The notes below the pieces were generated by a model. That model did not search any database and was not told the origin of the DNA. It saw nothing but the letters and a program-made list of their open reading frames with translations. A DNA stretch of 64,000 nt from Hygrophila difformis (Eukaryota > Streptophyta > Magnoliopsida > Lamiales > Acanthaceae), in the NCBI GenBank assembly GCA_030278955.1, contig JAOANR010000014.1:22384068-22448067 (forward strand), written 5' to 3'. This document shows positions 1 through 11,200 of the stretch, piece by piece (the first letter of the stretch is position 1; every line of letters starts with the position of its first letter). A program made the position numbers and the translations under genes.

Positions 1-336
1 AAACTCAAAACCCACAACCATGGCGGAATCTACCACTGCCAAACCCCAGCCATCATGGAATCAAAATTTATACAACCCCTACACTTCTATCTGTGCCCCT
101 GCATCAACCCACCAAAGTACCAAACCCCAACACCACACTCGGCCATTAACGATAAAAACAGGGAATCGAAATCCATACATGCCCAATACACAGAACCACT
201 AAAATTGAAAATCAACTAGGTGAAAACAACCAAGAGGGGGCCCATTAGCACATTATCGAGAGTAACAACGCAAGAATCCCCAAAATCACAAAAACAGAGC
301 AGTGGTTCGTGTACGAAAAGGGTGGGCAATGCTTAC

Positions 337-389
337 CAAGGTTCGGTTTGCTTCGGAGAAGACGAAGATGAAGGTTCTGATGGCTCCAT
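337..389 (-). other. Candidate captured first exon (start codon to splice donor)
   Basis: On the minus strand an ATG at 389 opens a 53-nt frame encoding a Ser/Pro-rich N-terminus (MEPSEPSSSSSPKQTEP) that stops at a good donor, G|GTAAGC, at 337/336. T-rich intron-like sequence follows down to the window edge. This looks like the 5' end of a host gene carried inside the retroelement. It could equally be a chance frame: no second exon can be tested because the window ends. Confidence 0.25.
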
Positions 390-564
390 AAGGGTTGCGA
401 AAATTTGGGCAGAGTTTCCCTTGGGTTTGGCGTTCGAAAGGTGCGAAGAACACAGTGGTGTACTTCGGGAGAGGTTTCGAGTACGAGAGGTTTTTCGAAA
501 ATTTTCTAAGTCTGAATGCGTGGGGAAGAAGAGGGAGGCGGAGAGGTTTAAATAGTAATGGGCC

Positions 565-1070
565 GGTCGCGGAACCCTAGCCCATGGTCGCGGAACAGGA
601 TTACGCGACCAGGCTTGGCGACATTAGAGGTGTCGCGGAGTGTGGGACTTTGTCGCGGAGTCACGTACCGCGACAAAGTGTACCGCGACAAAATGGCGAG
701 AAAGAATGGAGTGGTGTGTCCGTGTCGCGGAATAGGAACTCTGTCGCGGAGTCATGCTCCGCGACAAAATGTTCCGCGACAAGGACAAGCAGAGTTTAGG
801 GATGAGTATAACTTTGTCGCGGAATTTGCACATGGGCGCGATGCTGGGCATCGCGACAAAATGATCACTCCGCGACAAAGACAAACAAGGGTTCAGAGGT
901 GAGTGAGATTTTGTCGCGGAATTGCACCTGGTCGCGAAACGTTGTTCCGCGACAAAATGGTCATTCCGCGACAAAGATAAACAAGGGTTGCCGATAAGGG
1001 GTGTTTTGTCGCGGAGTTGTACTTGGTCGCGGAACGTTGTTCCGCGACAAAATGGTCAGTCCGCGACAAA
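565..1070. repeat. Array of two-level palindromes, GTCGCGG alphabet, internal region
   Basis: About five nested inverted repeats built from GTCGCGGA and TCCGCGAC arms are spaced roughly 80-100 bp apart. In the last three units a left outer arm, an inner hairpin and a right outer arm can be followed by eye. This is the same architecture as in the LTR arrays, but here it lies outside an LTR, between the leader and the gene-like segment. Confidence 0.85.
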
Positions 1071-1427
1071 CTTTTTGAATTTTCAAATTTTCAACGGATT
1101 GGGCCCGAGTGTGATATTGGGCCTGTGTCCATTTTATTTGAGTTGGACCTGAATGAATTCAGTCCAAGTAAATTCAAATCATTGGACCATTATTTAAAAT
1201 AATCTACTTGCATAAAATTAGGTCGGGTCAGTTCCATTTATCTGCAAGATTTATTCCGGATCTTAAATTTCTTTAAATTCCGGAAATAATTTCTCAGATT
1301 TGTGGAATTTTCCCAACCAAGAACCTGGTTTTCCTTGCTTTTTCTGCTCCTTGTTTTTGGTTCCGAATTTCCTGCAAGATAGATAAATACCCATTAGGTT
1401 AGGTTTTCTCCTCAGTTCAACATCCTC

Positions 1428-1455
1428 ACATTTAGAGTCTTGGTACTCTAAATGT
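1428..1455. repeat. Leader hairpin
   Basis: A perfect 11-bp inverted repeat (ACATTTAGAGT / ACTCTAAATGT) with a 6-nt loop sits in the leader on the minus strand. The same hairpin recurs three times in the internal region of the element at 15256-29806. Confidence 0.85.
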
Positions 1456-1577
1456 TCAATTAATCTTGAGGGTACTTTTTCTGTTCTGGATTAGATATAT
1501 TACACTAAACTAGACTAACCTAAGCTAATCTAGGAGTAATCAGGAGTGTAATCCTCTTAATAAACGACGCTGCATCC

Positions 1578-1595
1578 TCCCCGGCAACGGCGCCA
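1578..1595 (-). other. Primer-binding site, tRNA-Asp type
   Basis: Minus-strand TGGCGCCGTTGCCGGGGA directly follows the LTR terminus TTTCA. It is complementary to the 3' end of plant tRNA-Asp, the primer used by Athila-type Ty3/gypsy elements. It fixes the LTR boundary and orientation. Confidence 0.9.
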
Positions 1596-1839
1596 TGAAA
1601 CTTTTGACAAGTTTCGTTAACTCGAGCTTTTGCTAAAATTATACCAGGTTAGATTTATTAAATGAAAAGAGTTATGATTCACGGGAAAGGGTTTAGGGAT
1701 ATATCAAGATTATTATTCTTTTTATTACTCAAGTATGGTACTTTGGTTTCAAATGGCGCTGTGGTCCTCTCTGTCATGAAATGCTGACAAATCTCATGGC
1801 ATAGCCGGGATAGGTTGATCTTCAGCCTGTCACACTGAG

Positions 1840-1859
1840 GATCCCCGGCAAATATGCCA
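1840..1859 (-). other. Relic tRNA-Asp primer site inside the LTR
   Basis: On the minus strand this reads TGGCATATTTGCCGGGGATC, a degenerate form of the tRNA-Asp primer site that also extends into the ATC expected from the tRNA. It lies about 245 bp inside the LTR end. The same relic is at 53621-53640. Confidence 0.65.
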
Positions 1860-4297
1860 TGATACTTCTCATCAATTCTTGCCATAAGATTTCCTGCCAT
1901 GGAACTTCTGACTAATTCCCACTACATGAGTATTTTCTGAAAATTCGTGATCCTGGTTTAGGTTCTATTTAATGAAACCAATTTATGATGGCGGTGTTGT
2001 GATTAGGGATATATTTATACGTAGTCATGTTTTTATTGCTCGTAGTTAAGAAACTGTGCTCCCGAAAGCGCACGGTGTCAAAAATTGCAGTAATTTATAG
2101 TAAGACCGGATCGTTCACTGGAGGATGTGCGATAGAAGCAGGTCCCACGTCATTTACTAAGATTTTCCACTCGGTTACTCGAATCAAGTTTGTGAAATGA
2201 CTAGCAACTACTTGACAGAATTTAAACTGAGTTATGAAAGCAATTAAAATAAAGCAGGTGAAATTATTCTAGAAAGCGAATTAAATTTAATCGAAGAAAG
2301 CAATAAAATTATTCTAAGAGAGCGATTAAGATTATTCTAAGAAAGCAGATTTAAAATGGGACAGAAGGGACAGGAAGAAAAGAATAAAGATTGGACAAGA
2401 TTCAGATGAAACATAGTTAAACTTCCATTTTGTTACACAGATCTTAGTTTGGGGTAATTCGTTCAGTTAGCTAATTCTCATGCTCTCTGTACCATGTTCC
2501 CTTTAACAGACAGGTACTTACAGTAAGAGTTTACATGTTCTTAAGAAAATAAATTCTAAGATACCACAGACGCATAACCACCCTTGCAATGCATTGCTAA
2601 GGTATGTTAGTCATTTGTGGTGGACAAGCAACACCTGACAAGTAATTAATTGAGATGTCAAGTACCGTTATCATTCCCCCATGTCACACCCAAAGATTCT
2701 AATTAAGCCCTGAACTATCCCTTAACTCTCAGTCCTAGTAGCAGTTACACAACTCTCAATACAACCGAGTGACCTCTAAAGAAAGCAATTAAAAGAAAGC
2801 AGTAAAGAAAGCATTAAAAACCCTATCACTCGGAGGTTTTTGAAAGTCTGACCCTGGTAGTAAAAGAAAGCCCCCAGTCAGAATGACCGGATGTGGATCA
2901 AGAATTCCCTATTTTCGGTGAACCGCTCGCAGTGTTCACTTCTCGTCAGGTGATTATGAGATACAAACTAATGAAACGAACTAATAAAATTAGTTCGTTT
3001 CGGATGCACTCACTCAGGACTCAAAAATAGGCTTTCGCAGAAGAAGATAGCAGTTGAACGAATACTCAACCCTACCTTGGAAAATAATAAATCTGAAAAT
3101 CATTCCCTATCAGGTACTAGACTCTCAATAAGAACACAGACCCTTTCAGTCTAGGTGAGACCTAATCGCTGACTCTGTTTCTAATTTCCCAAAATCAACC
3201 CCCAGTCGGATATGAATTAGTCATAACTGTCGAATTTACCCCTTACTCAGATCCGGATTTTATAGAGGAATTTTTGTTGGAAATTTATTATGAGACATCT
3301 GATTAAAATCAAGACTTCTATGTCCAAGGGAAGGATCCCAAGATAATTTCGACCACAATATCTACATAATAATATCATGCATAAATTTATAGAGAAGTGT
3401 AAAATAAAATAACCCAAAATATAAGGTGGGTTTAGACAGAATGTGAAACACAGAGATGAAATAGCCGGAGATGAGAAGAATTTATTTGGCTAAAAAGATG
3501 ACAGAAACAATCAGGATGATCCGGACTGCAAACATCTGCTATCCAGGTCCTGATCCTTTCAGGTGGGATGATTTTTAGACAGTGGAATGCCTCAAATGAC
3601 AGTTGCCGCCGTCATCTCAGATTCCATTGTCTGCGAATTTGGATAAAAACCCACATGTTCTATTACTGCAATAATGATTAGATGACATTGGCATATATCA
3701 TCTAATATTACTACAGCTTCAGATTCAGGTAAGAAATTAAAGTAAAGAAAATAAAACTGTATCCGGATAGGAGTCAGCTGAGCAGCTATTATAATCCCGG
3801 ATGGACGAACCGCCAAGGCGTCCTCCAACCACTATCCGGACCATGCAAAATAACATCTAATAATTAATATACAGATCACGAGCTAGTTGTCCGTGTGGGA
3901 ATACCCGCCAACATTAATCTGATATATTCCTTATTAGTTGTTTCACACAACACGGGAAAAGACAAAATAAATAAAAGAAAAATATTTTTGGGTCATCTTG
4001 CATGAGAGACATTGGTTTCTCATGCAAGAGTATGGAATTAAATCCACAATTACTCTTCATGTCTAACTAATCGCTCATTCCATAATTAATTAATTAATTA
4101 CAGTCCAGATTATATACTTAGATCATTAGAGTTTAATCATTTGTAGAAGAATCTTTTTAATGGGAAATTGAACAAAGTTCTTTATATCAATTTAATCATG
4201 GGTTGAGATCATTGGATTTCAACCTCAAAATATTAATATAAAGGTTCAATTAATTAATGGGGTGAGATGAAGAATGAAAGCTTGGCAAAAGGCGCCC

Positions 4298-4772
4298 TCT
4301 TGTCGCGATACAGGGTTCGTGTCGCAGAGCATGGCTCCGCGACAAAGATTTCGCGACAGAGGGGTGGGAAATAAGAAAAAATGGAATTTTGAAAGTTTAG
4401 GGTTTGTTTTGTCGCTAAGTAAAGAAAATTTTGTCGCGGAACGTGGTTCCGCGACAAGGGCATAGCGACAAAAAGGTTGACAATTGGACAAGGCATAATT
4501 CTTGTCGCGGAACAAGAGGTTTTGGCGCGGAACGTGGTTCCGCGACAAGGTTGCTTCGCGACAAAGCCCTTCCAGAATAAAATCACAAGTATTTGGGTCC
4601 TTGGTCGCTAATCAAGATTTTGTCGCGGAACGTGGTTCCGCGCCAAGGGGTGTTTCGCGACCAAGGGTTTTAAAATAGTGGCCAACAATTGTTCTTTGGC
4701 ACCTTTGTCGCCAAAGCACCATTTTGTCGCGGAACGTGGTTCCGCGACAAGAGTTATTCCGCGACAAAGGTG
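4298..4772. repeat. LTR palindrome array 2 (five units), GTCGCGG alphabet
   Basis: Five units of about 60-75 bp, each an outer inverted repeat enclosing a hairpin with stem GTCGCGGAAC / GTTCCGCGAC and loop GTG. The unit at about 4701-4772 has outer arms CACCTTTGTCGC and GCGACAAAGGTG, a perfect 12-bp pair. The array is downstream of the TATA box at 5391-5398 in the direction of transcription, so it would be in the RNA leader. Confidence 0.9.
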
Positions 4773-5390
4773 TGTCCAGGACACATGTCAGAAAAGTAAA
4801 GTGGAACAGTGACATGCATTATGTGTGATCTCACCCTTTTCAGATTCAAAAGCTAAACTAAGCTCAAAATAACAAAACAGAATTTGAATCTAGTTAGAAC
4901 ATGCTTGAACAAAATAGAAATAAAGCAAACTTAAAACTTAAGAAACCCTAATCTAGGCTTAACCATCCATAAGCATGCAACATTATCCAACGAAAAAGTT
5001 ACCAAGCAGTAACATTAAAGTGCAAAATAAGGATCAAATGACCCAAGGAAGATGAAAACAGTAAGATCCATGGGGTGTGAGACCCATTTCATGATTTTGG
5101 GACACAAATGGAGAATGTTTTCCCATATTATTAAAAGGTGTTGTTCATACCCATGGTTTGAGTACCACAAACCCTTAAACAAAAGCTTAGAACAAAAACA
5201 AGGTATAAAACTGGCTATTTAATCAACGTGCAGTAAACTATTTCTAACTAGTGCATGAAGTAAATAATACAAGAAAAATCTAACTAAACTACCCTAAACT
5301 AAACTAAACTACTGAACTCCCCAACTTGTCTTCAAGAAGGTGTAGTTTTTCTAAGATTCTTCCAACCTTTAGCTCAAAGGAAACACCTCA

Positions 5391-5398
5391 TATTTATA
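5391..5398 (-). promoter_or_regulatory. LTR TATA box
   Basis: TATAAATA on the minus strand, in a GC-richer context (CCCTCTATAAATATGAGG) that is conserved at the same place in the LTRs at 42262 and 49327. It lies between the two palindrome arrays and is the best candidate core promoter. Confidence 0.7.
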
Positions 5399-5468
5399 GA
5401 GGGGAAACCCTAAGCTTATGGGCCTTGATTTGAGCCCATTGTGTCTCAAGACATCACACACATCACAG

Positions 5469-5717
5469 CTTTGTCTCGGAGTACCACGTTTGGTCGCGGA
5501 ACACACTGCATGTGGCAAAGCTTCTCGACTGGGTCTTGTGTCTCTAAAAGTGTATCTTGGTCGCGGAATGGACCTTTGTCGCGGAACAGCACATCGCGAC
5601 AAAGGTATCGCGCCAAGGGGCTTTGGCTGGTCTCTTCTTCATCTGGGCCACTTGGTCGCGGAGTGTTCCTTTGTCGCGGAACCATGCATCGCGCCAAGGG
5701 GCTTCCGCGACAAAGGT
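5469..5717. repeat. LTR palindrome array 1, upstream of TATA
   Basis: Two to three partly degenerate two-level inverted repeats with GTCGCGG / CCGCGAC arms lie immediately upstream of the predicted core promoter on the minus strand. Confidence 0.85.
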
Positions 5718-6245
5718 CTTCCTGGGCCTGCTGGATTGGGCCAGATGGGCCGAAAATATTCTTTTTGTGGGCTTTTCTCTCTTTTTCCCATCTTTTTCAT
5801 TCCTTTTTCTTTTTTCTCATGTTTTTGGATTTTTCTAACATAAATATGTAATATAATTACATATTTATGCCTTTTTCACACCAGCTTATTATTTTTACAA
5901 TTATGCATAAATTAGTCCAATTCGACTGCTTTCTTACTTAATGTAAGACCGGAATGCGATCAAATGCCCGTTTAAGACACGGAAATGGATTGAAAATAAT
6001 GGTCATTTTTGGCCATTATCATGGCAATATCGATAATCCAATTCAATGAAGCCTTGCGACAAGTATACTCGGAGAAAGCATGAAGAGGTGTTCGGCCCAT
6101 GAAAAAGCCGATCCATTGAGGGATAGATTTATTTGGGAGAGGAGTCCTGATTAAGCCAATACAGATGGGGAGGTCGAAGTTATGGGATTCAGCTTAAAGC
6201 CAGATATTTCACGGAAATGCCAAACAAGCCATAAGTGGAAGAACC

Positions 6246-6905
6246 TTATAGGACCACGAGCTTTAATTTATCCGTAAAGCCTTTTTCCCAGACAGCAGTT
6301 TGAGCTGACATACCTGCATAAAAGTGAGCTAAGAAGAAGTCGGCCAAAAATAAGTGAGTATCTTTTAAGATTTCTTTGGTCAGCAAATATCGGCTAAGCA
6401 CATACATCACAAAAGCAAGAGGTTCATACGCCTCACGCTCGGCCGAATCTGAACTACTTTGGTAACTCATAATCCAACTGTGGTATGTGGATTTGGAGGA
6501 GAAGCCAGTATTATCATGTGTCGGCCGAGGATAGTGGTAGACTCATAAGTTGCTTCCAAGAACCGGGAAACCTATGAGGAGTTTGATATCTTGAAGTGTG
6601 GGGGTCATAATACCCCAAGGGAAGCAGAAACAATTCACCTTAGAGTACCAAAAGCACAATAGTGCCTGGATTGGACGATTGTTATAAGGAAGAGGTTCGA
6701 CGCTCGGCTGAAAAAGCTTATTAAGGCCTGATTTTGACCAAGCTTCTTCGTAATGAGGCAGGAGATGCTGGTACCAAGCCACATTGTCTGAAGTGACAGT
6801 AGGCGAAGTGTGACGTAGGAACGAAGAGGGAAGAAAAAAAGCATTTTTCATACAGCGGGATAGTTTTCTTGTCAAAGAGCCGTGTGGTACATTAGTTGAT
6901 ATCTT
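6246..6905 (-). pseudogene. Plant mobile domain (PMD, aminotransferase-like) protein remnant
   Basis: The minus-strand translation contains a block typical of the plant mobile domain found in MAIN/MAIL-type proteins and many transposon-linked genes: LCFWYSKVNCFCFPWGIMTP followed by TLQDIKLLIGFPV, then, after an in-frame TGA near 6543, EPLAFVMYVLSRYLLTKE in the same frame. The upstream frame is broken near 6900. A possible original start (MAPKAVTSSS) is at 7024 in another frame. The 3' part was removed or displaced where the large-LTR element begins at 6021. PMD proteins occur both as host genes in silencing and development and as passengers of transposons; which this was cannot be decided. 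It is not functional as it stands. Confidence 0.65.
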
Positions 6906-7024
6906 CTGGGATCCCTAGTGGTCCCGCCATATTAAGTGACGCACATGGCTGTACGCTTGGCAGCTGTGCCTTTGATGTGTATAATCTTGGTGGAAGAGGA
7001 AGATGTGACAGCTTTCGGGGCCAT

Positions 7025-7890
7025 TGTTGAGAGCAAAGGCAAAGATCGCAATGGAACACAGAAAGCTTGGAAAGTGTGGGAAGGAGAAGAAGGGTTTTTG
7101 AATTTTAAAAGTTGAGGCAAGTAAACAAGCGAAGGGTGATTTGATGGCGTAATGATGACAACGCAAACCACCGGATACGAGAAGTAATGATGACCGGATA
7201 TCTAGAAACTGCATTGGAAGGAAACCGGCGCCGAAAACGTCGTGGATCTGGTTGCTTGGGCCAATTCAGAATGAAGATGGGCCCAAGCATGGGGGGCAAG
7301 GGCGGCCGAATAGAAGTCTCATAAGCCCAATACATTGAACCGAGCCTTGGGTTAGAAAGTGCGACCGAAGAGTACTGGGACAATTTCGGCCGAAGAGAGG
7401 CGGTGGTTCAGTTGAAAAGTGGTTATTGAGCGGTTACACGGCTGCTACTATATAATAGAGACATATGGCAAGTGGAAAGGACAACCAATCAACACCAATA
7501 CGGTTACTCTGCCAATTTATTTTCAGAAATTTACTGCTTTCAATTCTTTTATCGCTTTCCAATTTATTGCTTTCAGTTACATTCCGTTGTTCCTAGATAT
7601 TTTCCTAGCTTAGTTGGCTCATCTTATTTGAATTAGCCGCTTTCCTTTTGGATTAGTCGGTAAATTCGTTGATCCTATATATTGATTGTATCGCCGAAGA
7701 ATCCAACCTAGATATTAGTCCGTATATTGATTTAGTTTCCCAAATTACAATATTGTACATATATATAAAGAAAAATACATTATGTTTTATTCTATTTATT
7801 TACGAGAGTTATTAATATATCGATTATCACCATCAATAGCATAATCAGTGAAGAAAAAAATAGATCAGTGTAGGGGCATAAAAAGCTAAC
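7025..7890. other. Non-coding stretch, unassigned
   Basis: I see no convincing gene. The short frames are not supported by domains. A TATATAATA at about 7450 and CTTTC/ATTTATT-rich sequence after it could belong to a decayed LTR, but no terminal pair is visible. Confidence 0.4.
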
Positions 7891-7971
7891 CTGAATGCAG
7901 CTACCAGAAATAAGAGGATTGGCTAGAAAACCAGCAACACATCTACACCTCCATTGAAGGGTTAATATCGT
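7891..7971 (-). pseudogene. PPC exon C0, 5'-truncated
   Basis: The C-type exon end is recognisable with a GT donor just below 7891, but its upstream half is replaced at about 7972 by sequence resembling the 3' part of the SINE at about 10485-10675. Confidence 0.55.
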
Positions 7972-8086
7972 TTGGGCCTCCTTTTATCCCCTTTGTAATT
8001 TATGTGGCTTGGTTCCCACACACTTTTTCCGACACATCAATGTCAATGTTTACCATAAAAAAATATCGTTTGGGACTCGTTATTAC

Positions 8087-8247
8087 CTCAAACTTGTTAT
8101 TTTTACACCACCAATTACTTCTAGTCGTGGTTTTGATACATGACCAAATGCAGAGAGTACGATTCCATCTAAGGACAATGTTTCATTGTTACCCCTCAGC
8201 AAATGTGTTTGCTCACCAAAAAAGCGTCGTATTGCTTCTATGATTTC
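8087..8247 (-). pseudogene. PPC exon B1
   Basis: B-type exon with AG acceptor and GT donor; encodes a variant of IIEAIRRFFGEQTHLLRG. It is 161 nt instead of 162: one base is missing near the 3' end, breaking the frame into the next exon. Confidence 0.6.
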
Positions 8248-8387
8248 CTACATAAAAGATTATAAATTGGATCATGACATCAATAATACATAGTTTAAAC
8301 GCAAACTCAATATGTATGATTAAATGGTTAAAAATTCTAAGTTTGGATGCAGAATAGAAATTAATAAAATAAAAACAAAGTAAGCAC

Positions 8388-8486
8388 CTGTCCTTCATCA
8401 ATGTTGAGAATTGTTGGAGAAGGACGAAATCGCGGTTGGGGTTGAAGGTTTTGGGCTCCAACTGGCCTAGGAAAAAGGATTCGCCT
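8388..8486 (-). pseudogene. PPC exon A1
   Basis: 99-nt A-type exon with donor GTGCTT; encodes RRILFPRPVGAQ followed by a Pro/Arg-rich linker and PTILNIDEGQ, the entry to the PPC fold. Confidence 0.6.
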
Positions 8487-8642
8487 CTGCATATATGCGA
8501 AAAAAAATATATTGTATTATGTTTTATTCTATTTATTTATGATAGTTTATCTTTACTCAATGTGCTCTAATATATGGATCATCGGCGGTTCGATCTAGAA
8601 AAAAATAAATCAATGAAGGACACCAAAAAAAAAATACCTAAC

Positions 8643-8778
8643 CTGAATTTCAATACCAGAAATAAGAGGACCAACTACGAAACCAGCAATGCATCTAGAC
8701 TCCAGTTGAAGGGTTAATATTATTTGATCGAGTTGTAATGATGAAGTACCCGGAGAGGTTAAGAATTGCATGTTCACC
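8643..8778 (-). pseudogene. PPC exon C1, frameshifted
   Basis: C-type exon with acceptor TTGCAG|G and donor GTTAGG. It is 136 nt against 153 in C2; a 17-bp deletion relative to C2 breaks the frame. The exit motif VVGPLISG is retained. Confidence 0.6.
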
Positions 8779-8899
8779 CTGCAATTGTTATGTCGCTTTC
8801 TAAATTACTCTCTACATTAAAAGATACTGCTGAATGTAGCACTAAATTCAGGACAAAAAAATAATTTTAAGGCTGAGGTTTTCAAAAGCATAACCATGA

Positions 8900-8967
8900 A
8901 GTGTCCCTAAAATTTATGCATTTTGGGAAGTGTAGTGTCCCTAAAATTTATGCATTTTGGGAAGTGT
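8900..8967. repeat. 34-bp tandem duplication
   Basis: Two exact head-to-tail copies of a 34-bp unit beginning AGTGTCCCTAAAATTTATGC lie in the intron-like sequence between PPC exons B2 and C1. A single related copy is near 10378. Confidence 0.95.
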
Positions 8968-9544
8968 ATATAACCACAACAACATGAAATATAGTGATAA
9001 ATAATTGTCTCTAGTAAGCAGTAATTATAGTGATTAGTTATAATAGGGCATTATTGCTGAAAAGTAAAAACAAAAAGAGGCATTTGGTATGAGCTAATCT
9101 AGCAATCCACGTTGCTGGTGATACACATTCTAAGTAAGATTGCATACACTTATCAAATTAACAATGTAATTAGCATTCCAAATAATTTAAAAAATTAATT
9201 TGTCTTCTAGTAATGTACATTTCTAGTAACTTAAAAAGTAGTAATCCACCAAATACTCTTATAGAAAAAAGAAAAAAAAAAAAGGTTTTGAACGAGCCAA
9301 GTGATTTTAATTTATTAGAATTCTTGGAGGCCCAAGATTAACCTTTGTTAATTATACACGGAAAGTTTTAATGATGAAACTGAGAGTAGGTAACCAATAA
9401 TAGTTTACTACTCTAGTCACTTAACAATTACTATAATTTTGCTTGATTTCATATAAAAACTCAAATCATAATATAAGTATATGATTAGGGGAGTTGAAAA
9501 CATCACATTCATATAGCAAGCTAAGGTTTGGGAGTCCTTATTAC

Positions 9545-9706
9545 CTCAAACGTTGTTGTTGTTACACCACCAAGTACTTGTAGTCGTGGGTTTGATACAT
9601 GACCAAATGCAGATAGCACGACTCCAGCTAAGGACAACATTTCATTGTTACCCCTCAGCAAATGTGTCTGCTCACCCAAAAAGCGTCGTATTGCTTCTAC
9701 AATATC
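9545..9706 (-). pseudogene. PPC exon B2, open
   Basis: Best-preserved B exon: 54 codons, open, acceptor AATAG|G and donor GTAATA. It encodes DIVEAIRRFLGEQTHLLRG, then AGVVLSAFGHVSNPRL. It aligns with the AHL PPC segment EDIVEKI...VCILSANGAVSNVTLRQP as I know that family. Confidence 0.65.
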
Positions 9707-9838
9707 CTATTATAAATTGGATCGTGACATCAATAGTGCATAGTTTAAATGCAAACTCAATATGTATAATTGAATAGTTTAAAATTCTAAGTTTGGATGC
9801 AGAATAGAAATTAATAAAAATAAAAACAAAGTAAGAAC

Positions 9839-9937
9839 CTGTCTTTCATCAACGTTGAGAATTGTTGGAGAAGGACGAAATCGTGGTTGGGGCTGAAGGT
9901 TTTGGGCTCCAACCGGCCTAGGAAAAAGGATTCGCCT
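9839..9937 (-). pseudogene. PPC exon A2, open
   Basis: 33 codons, open, donor GTTCTT. It has the same linker-plus-entry-strand composition as A1, ending PTILNVDERQ. An intron of about 132 bp separates it from B2. Confidence 0.6.
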
Positions 9938-10100
9938 CTGCATATATGCAAAGAAAAATATACTGTATTATGTTTTATTCTATTTTTTATGAGAGTTTAT
10001 CTTTACTCAATGTGCTCTAATATATCGATCATCAACATCGATAACATAATCTGTGTAGAGAGAAATAGATCAAGGGAAGGACGACATAGAAAAAGCAAAT

Positions 10101-10253
10101 CTGAATTTCACTACCAGAAATAAGAGGACCAGCGACGAAACCAGCAACACATCTAGACCCCAGTTGAAGGGTTAATATCATTAGATCGAGTTGTACTGGC
10201 TGATCAAAATGAATGATGAAGCGCCTGGAGAGGTTAATAATTGAATGTTCACC
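10101..10253 (-). pseudogene. PPC exon C2, donor lost
   Basis: Open 51-codon C exon encoding GEHSIINLSRRF and ending AGFVAGPLISGSEIQ, which matches the exit strands of the PPC domain. The acceptor is good (TTGCAG|G) but the donor reads AT instead of GT, so splicing to A2 would fail. Confidence 0.6.
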
Positions 10254-10484
10254 CTGCAATTGTTATGTTGCTGTTTAATTACTCTCTAAATAAAAATATA
10301 GTATAATGTTACATGTAGCATTAATTTATGGATAAAAAAGTAATTTTAAGGGTAAGGTTGTCAAAATCATAAGCATGAAGTGTTCCTACAATTTATGCAT
10401 TTTGGAAGTGTATACTGTATATAACAAGAAAAAAATGCTTAGTACTTAAAAAATAAGCCACACTAATAAATTGTCTCTGGTTTG

Positions 10485-10675
10485 TAGATGAGGATTCCAC
10501 CAATTGCTTAAGTCATCTGACTTCCAATTACCTTAAGGTTGGAGGTTCGATTCTCCACCCGACCCACTATCCCTCCGCTTTGTTCCTTTGTAATTTGTGT
10601 GGCATGGACTCCCACACCCACCCATTTTCTGGCCTGAATAGGCTGTTCAGCAAAAAAAAAAAAAAAAAAAAAAAA
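10485..10675 (+). mobile_element. tRNA-derived SINE with poly(A) tail
   Basis: A pol III B-box-like GGTTCGATTCT at 10544-10554 lies in a tRNA-like head. A non-tRNA body (TTTGTAATTTGTGTGGCATG) follows, ending in a run of 24 A at 10652-10675. The body recurs in part near 7990-8030. It is inserted in the intron between PPC exons B3 and C2. The left end is approximate, because no clear target duplication was found. Confidence 0.65.
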
Positions 10676-10913
10676 GGTTGTTTCTGGTTAGCAATGAACA
10701 TAGTGAATATTTTTGGGGCATGCTAAACACAATATGAGTCATTTGGTATACTGTAACAATTCCATGGACACATTTTAAAAAAAAATGTTCCATATGCGGT
10801 GATTTACACTAATGAGAATCATAAGATTCCCACTACTAATTGGGAATTTAGATGGCCACTTATCAAAAGTTTCCCCATGATACTAAGTGTCCCTATGCAT
10901 TTTTTAAATTTTA

Positions 10914-11200
10914 TGGGTCTGTTTGGGAGTTAAGATATCAATTTGACCTGCAGATTTGATTAGCATATATGAGGAGTAAATTTGACTAGCAGTAATAATA
11001 GCAGATTTGATTAAAAGTGTTTGGTAGATCAACATATAGCAACAATTAACATATACAATTAGCAAATCAGTTTGAGCAGATTGAGTGCGTTCTGCTCCTC
11101 AAATGGGTTGGTTATCAAACAACAAAAATTAGCATATCCCTCGGTCAAATCTGCTAAACTTCAATCTGCTCCCTTTTCTACTCCCTTGCAAACAACCCTA
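10914..11200. mobile_element. hAT-like MITE
   Basis: Imperfect terminal inverted repeats TGGGTCTGTTTGGGAG and, inverted from the right end, TAGGGTTGTTTGCAAG bound a 287-bp AT-rich non-coding unit with internal GCAGATTTGATT-type subrepeats. The TIR consensus resembles hAT MITEs. I could not see a convincing 8-bp target duplication. Confidence 0.5.

Larger units (their letters stand above)
1..1595 (-). mobile_element. Internal region of a minus-strand large-LTR (LARD-like) element, partial
   Basis: This stretch lies just inside the primer-binding site of the LTR at 1596-6021 and runs off the left edge of the window. On the minus strand it begins with a tRNA-Asp primer site, then a leader with a hairpin and a purine-rich tail that closely matches the leader of the element at 20996-23674. 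After that comes an array of GTCGCGG palindromes and finally T-rich, gene-like sequence. No gag, protease, reverse transcriptase or integrase is visible. The open frames over 560-980 are arginine- and serine-rich and are simply translations of the palindromes. I infer a non-autonomous derivative; the other LTR is outside the window. Confidence 0.7.
1596..6021 (-). mobile_element. 5' LTR of minus-strand large-LTR element (4.43 kb)
   Basis: On the minus strand the LTR begins TGATAATGGCC at 6021 and ends CAAAAGTTTCA at 1596, next to the tRNA-Asp primer site. It is colinear with the LTRs at 35909-40442 and 49327-53880: the same start, palindrome array, TATA box, second palindrome array, long AT-rich middle and tail with relic primer sites. 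It has no coding capacity. The frames within it read through palindromes or AT-rich DNA. Its partner LTR is left of the window. Insertion was into the remnant of a plant-mobile-domain gene, which abuts it at 6022. Confidence 0.9.

Noticed and set aside
558..1152. Overlapping Arg/Ser-rich frames on both strands
   Set aside because: They are translations of GTCGCGG palindromes (repeated VAE..SATK, PRQ, SRN strings) and occur in every palindrome array; no independent coding evidence.
4246..5851. Many 60-140 aa frames
   Set aside because: Palindrome-derived peptides within a non-coding LTR; the same strings recur at 42432-42867 and 49497-49981.
10544..10554. tRNA gene
   Set aside because: Only a B-box-like motif with a poly(A) tail and no foldable cloverleaf; fits a SINE.
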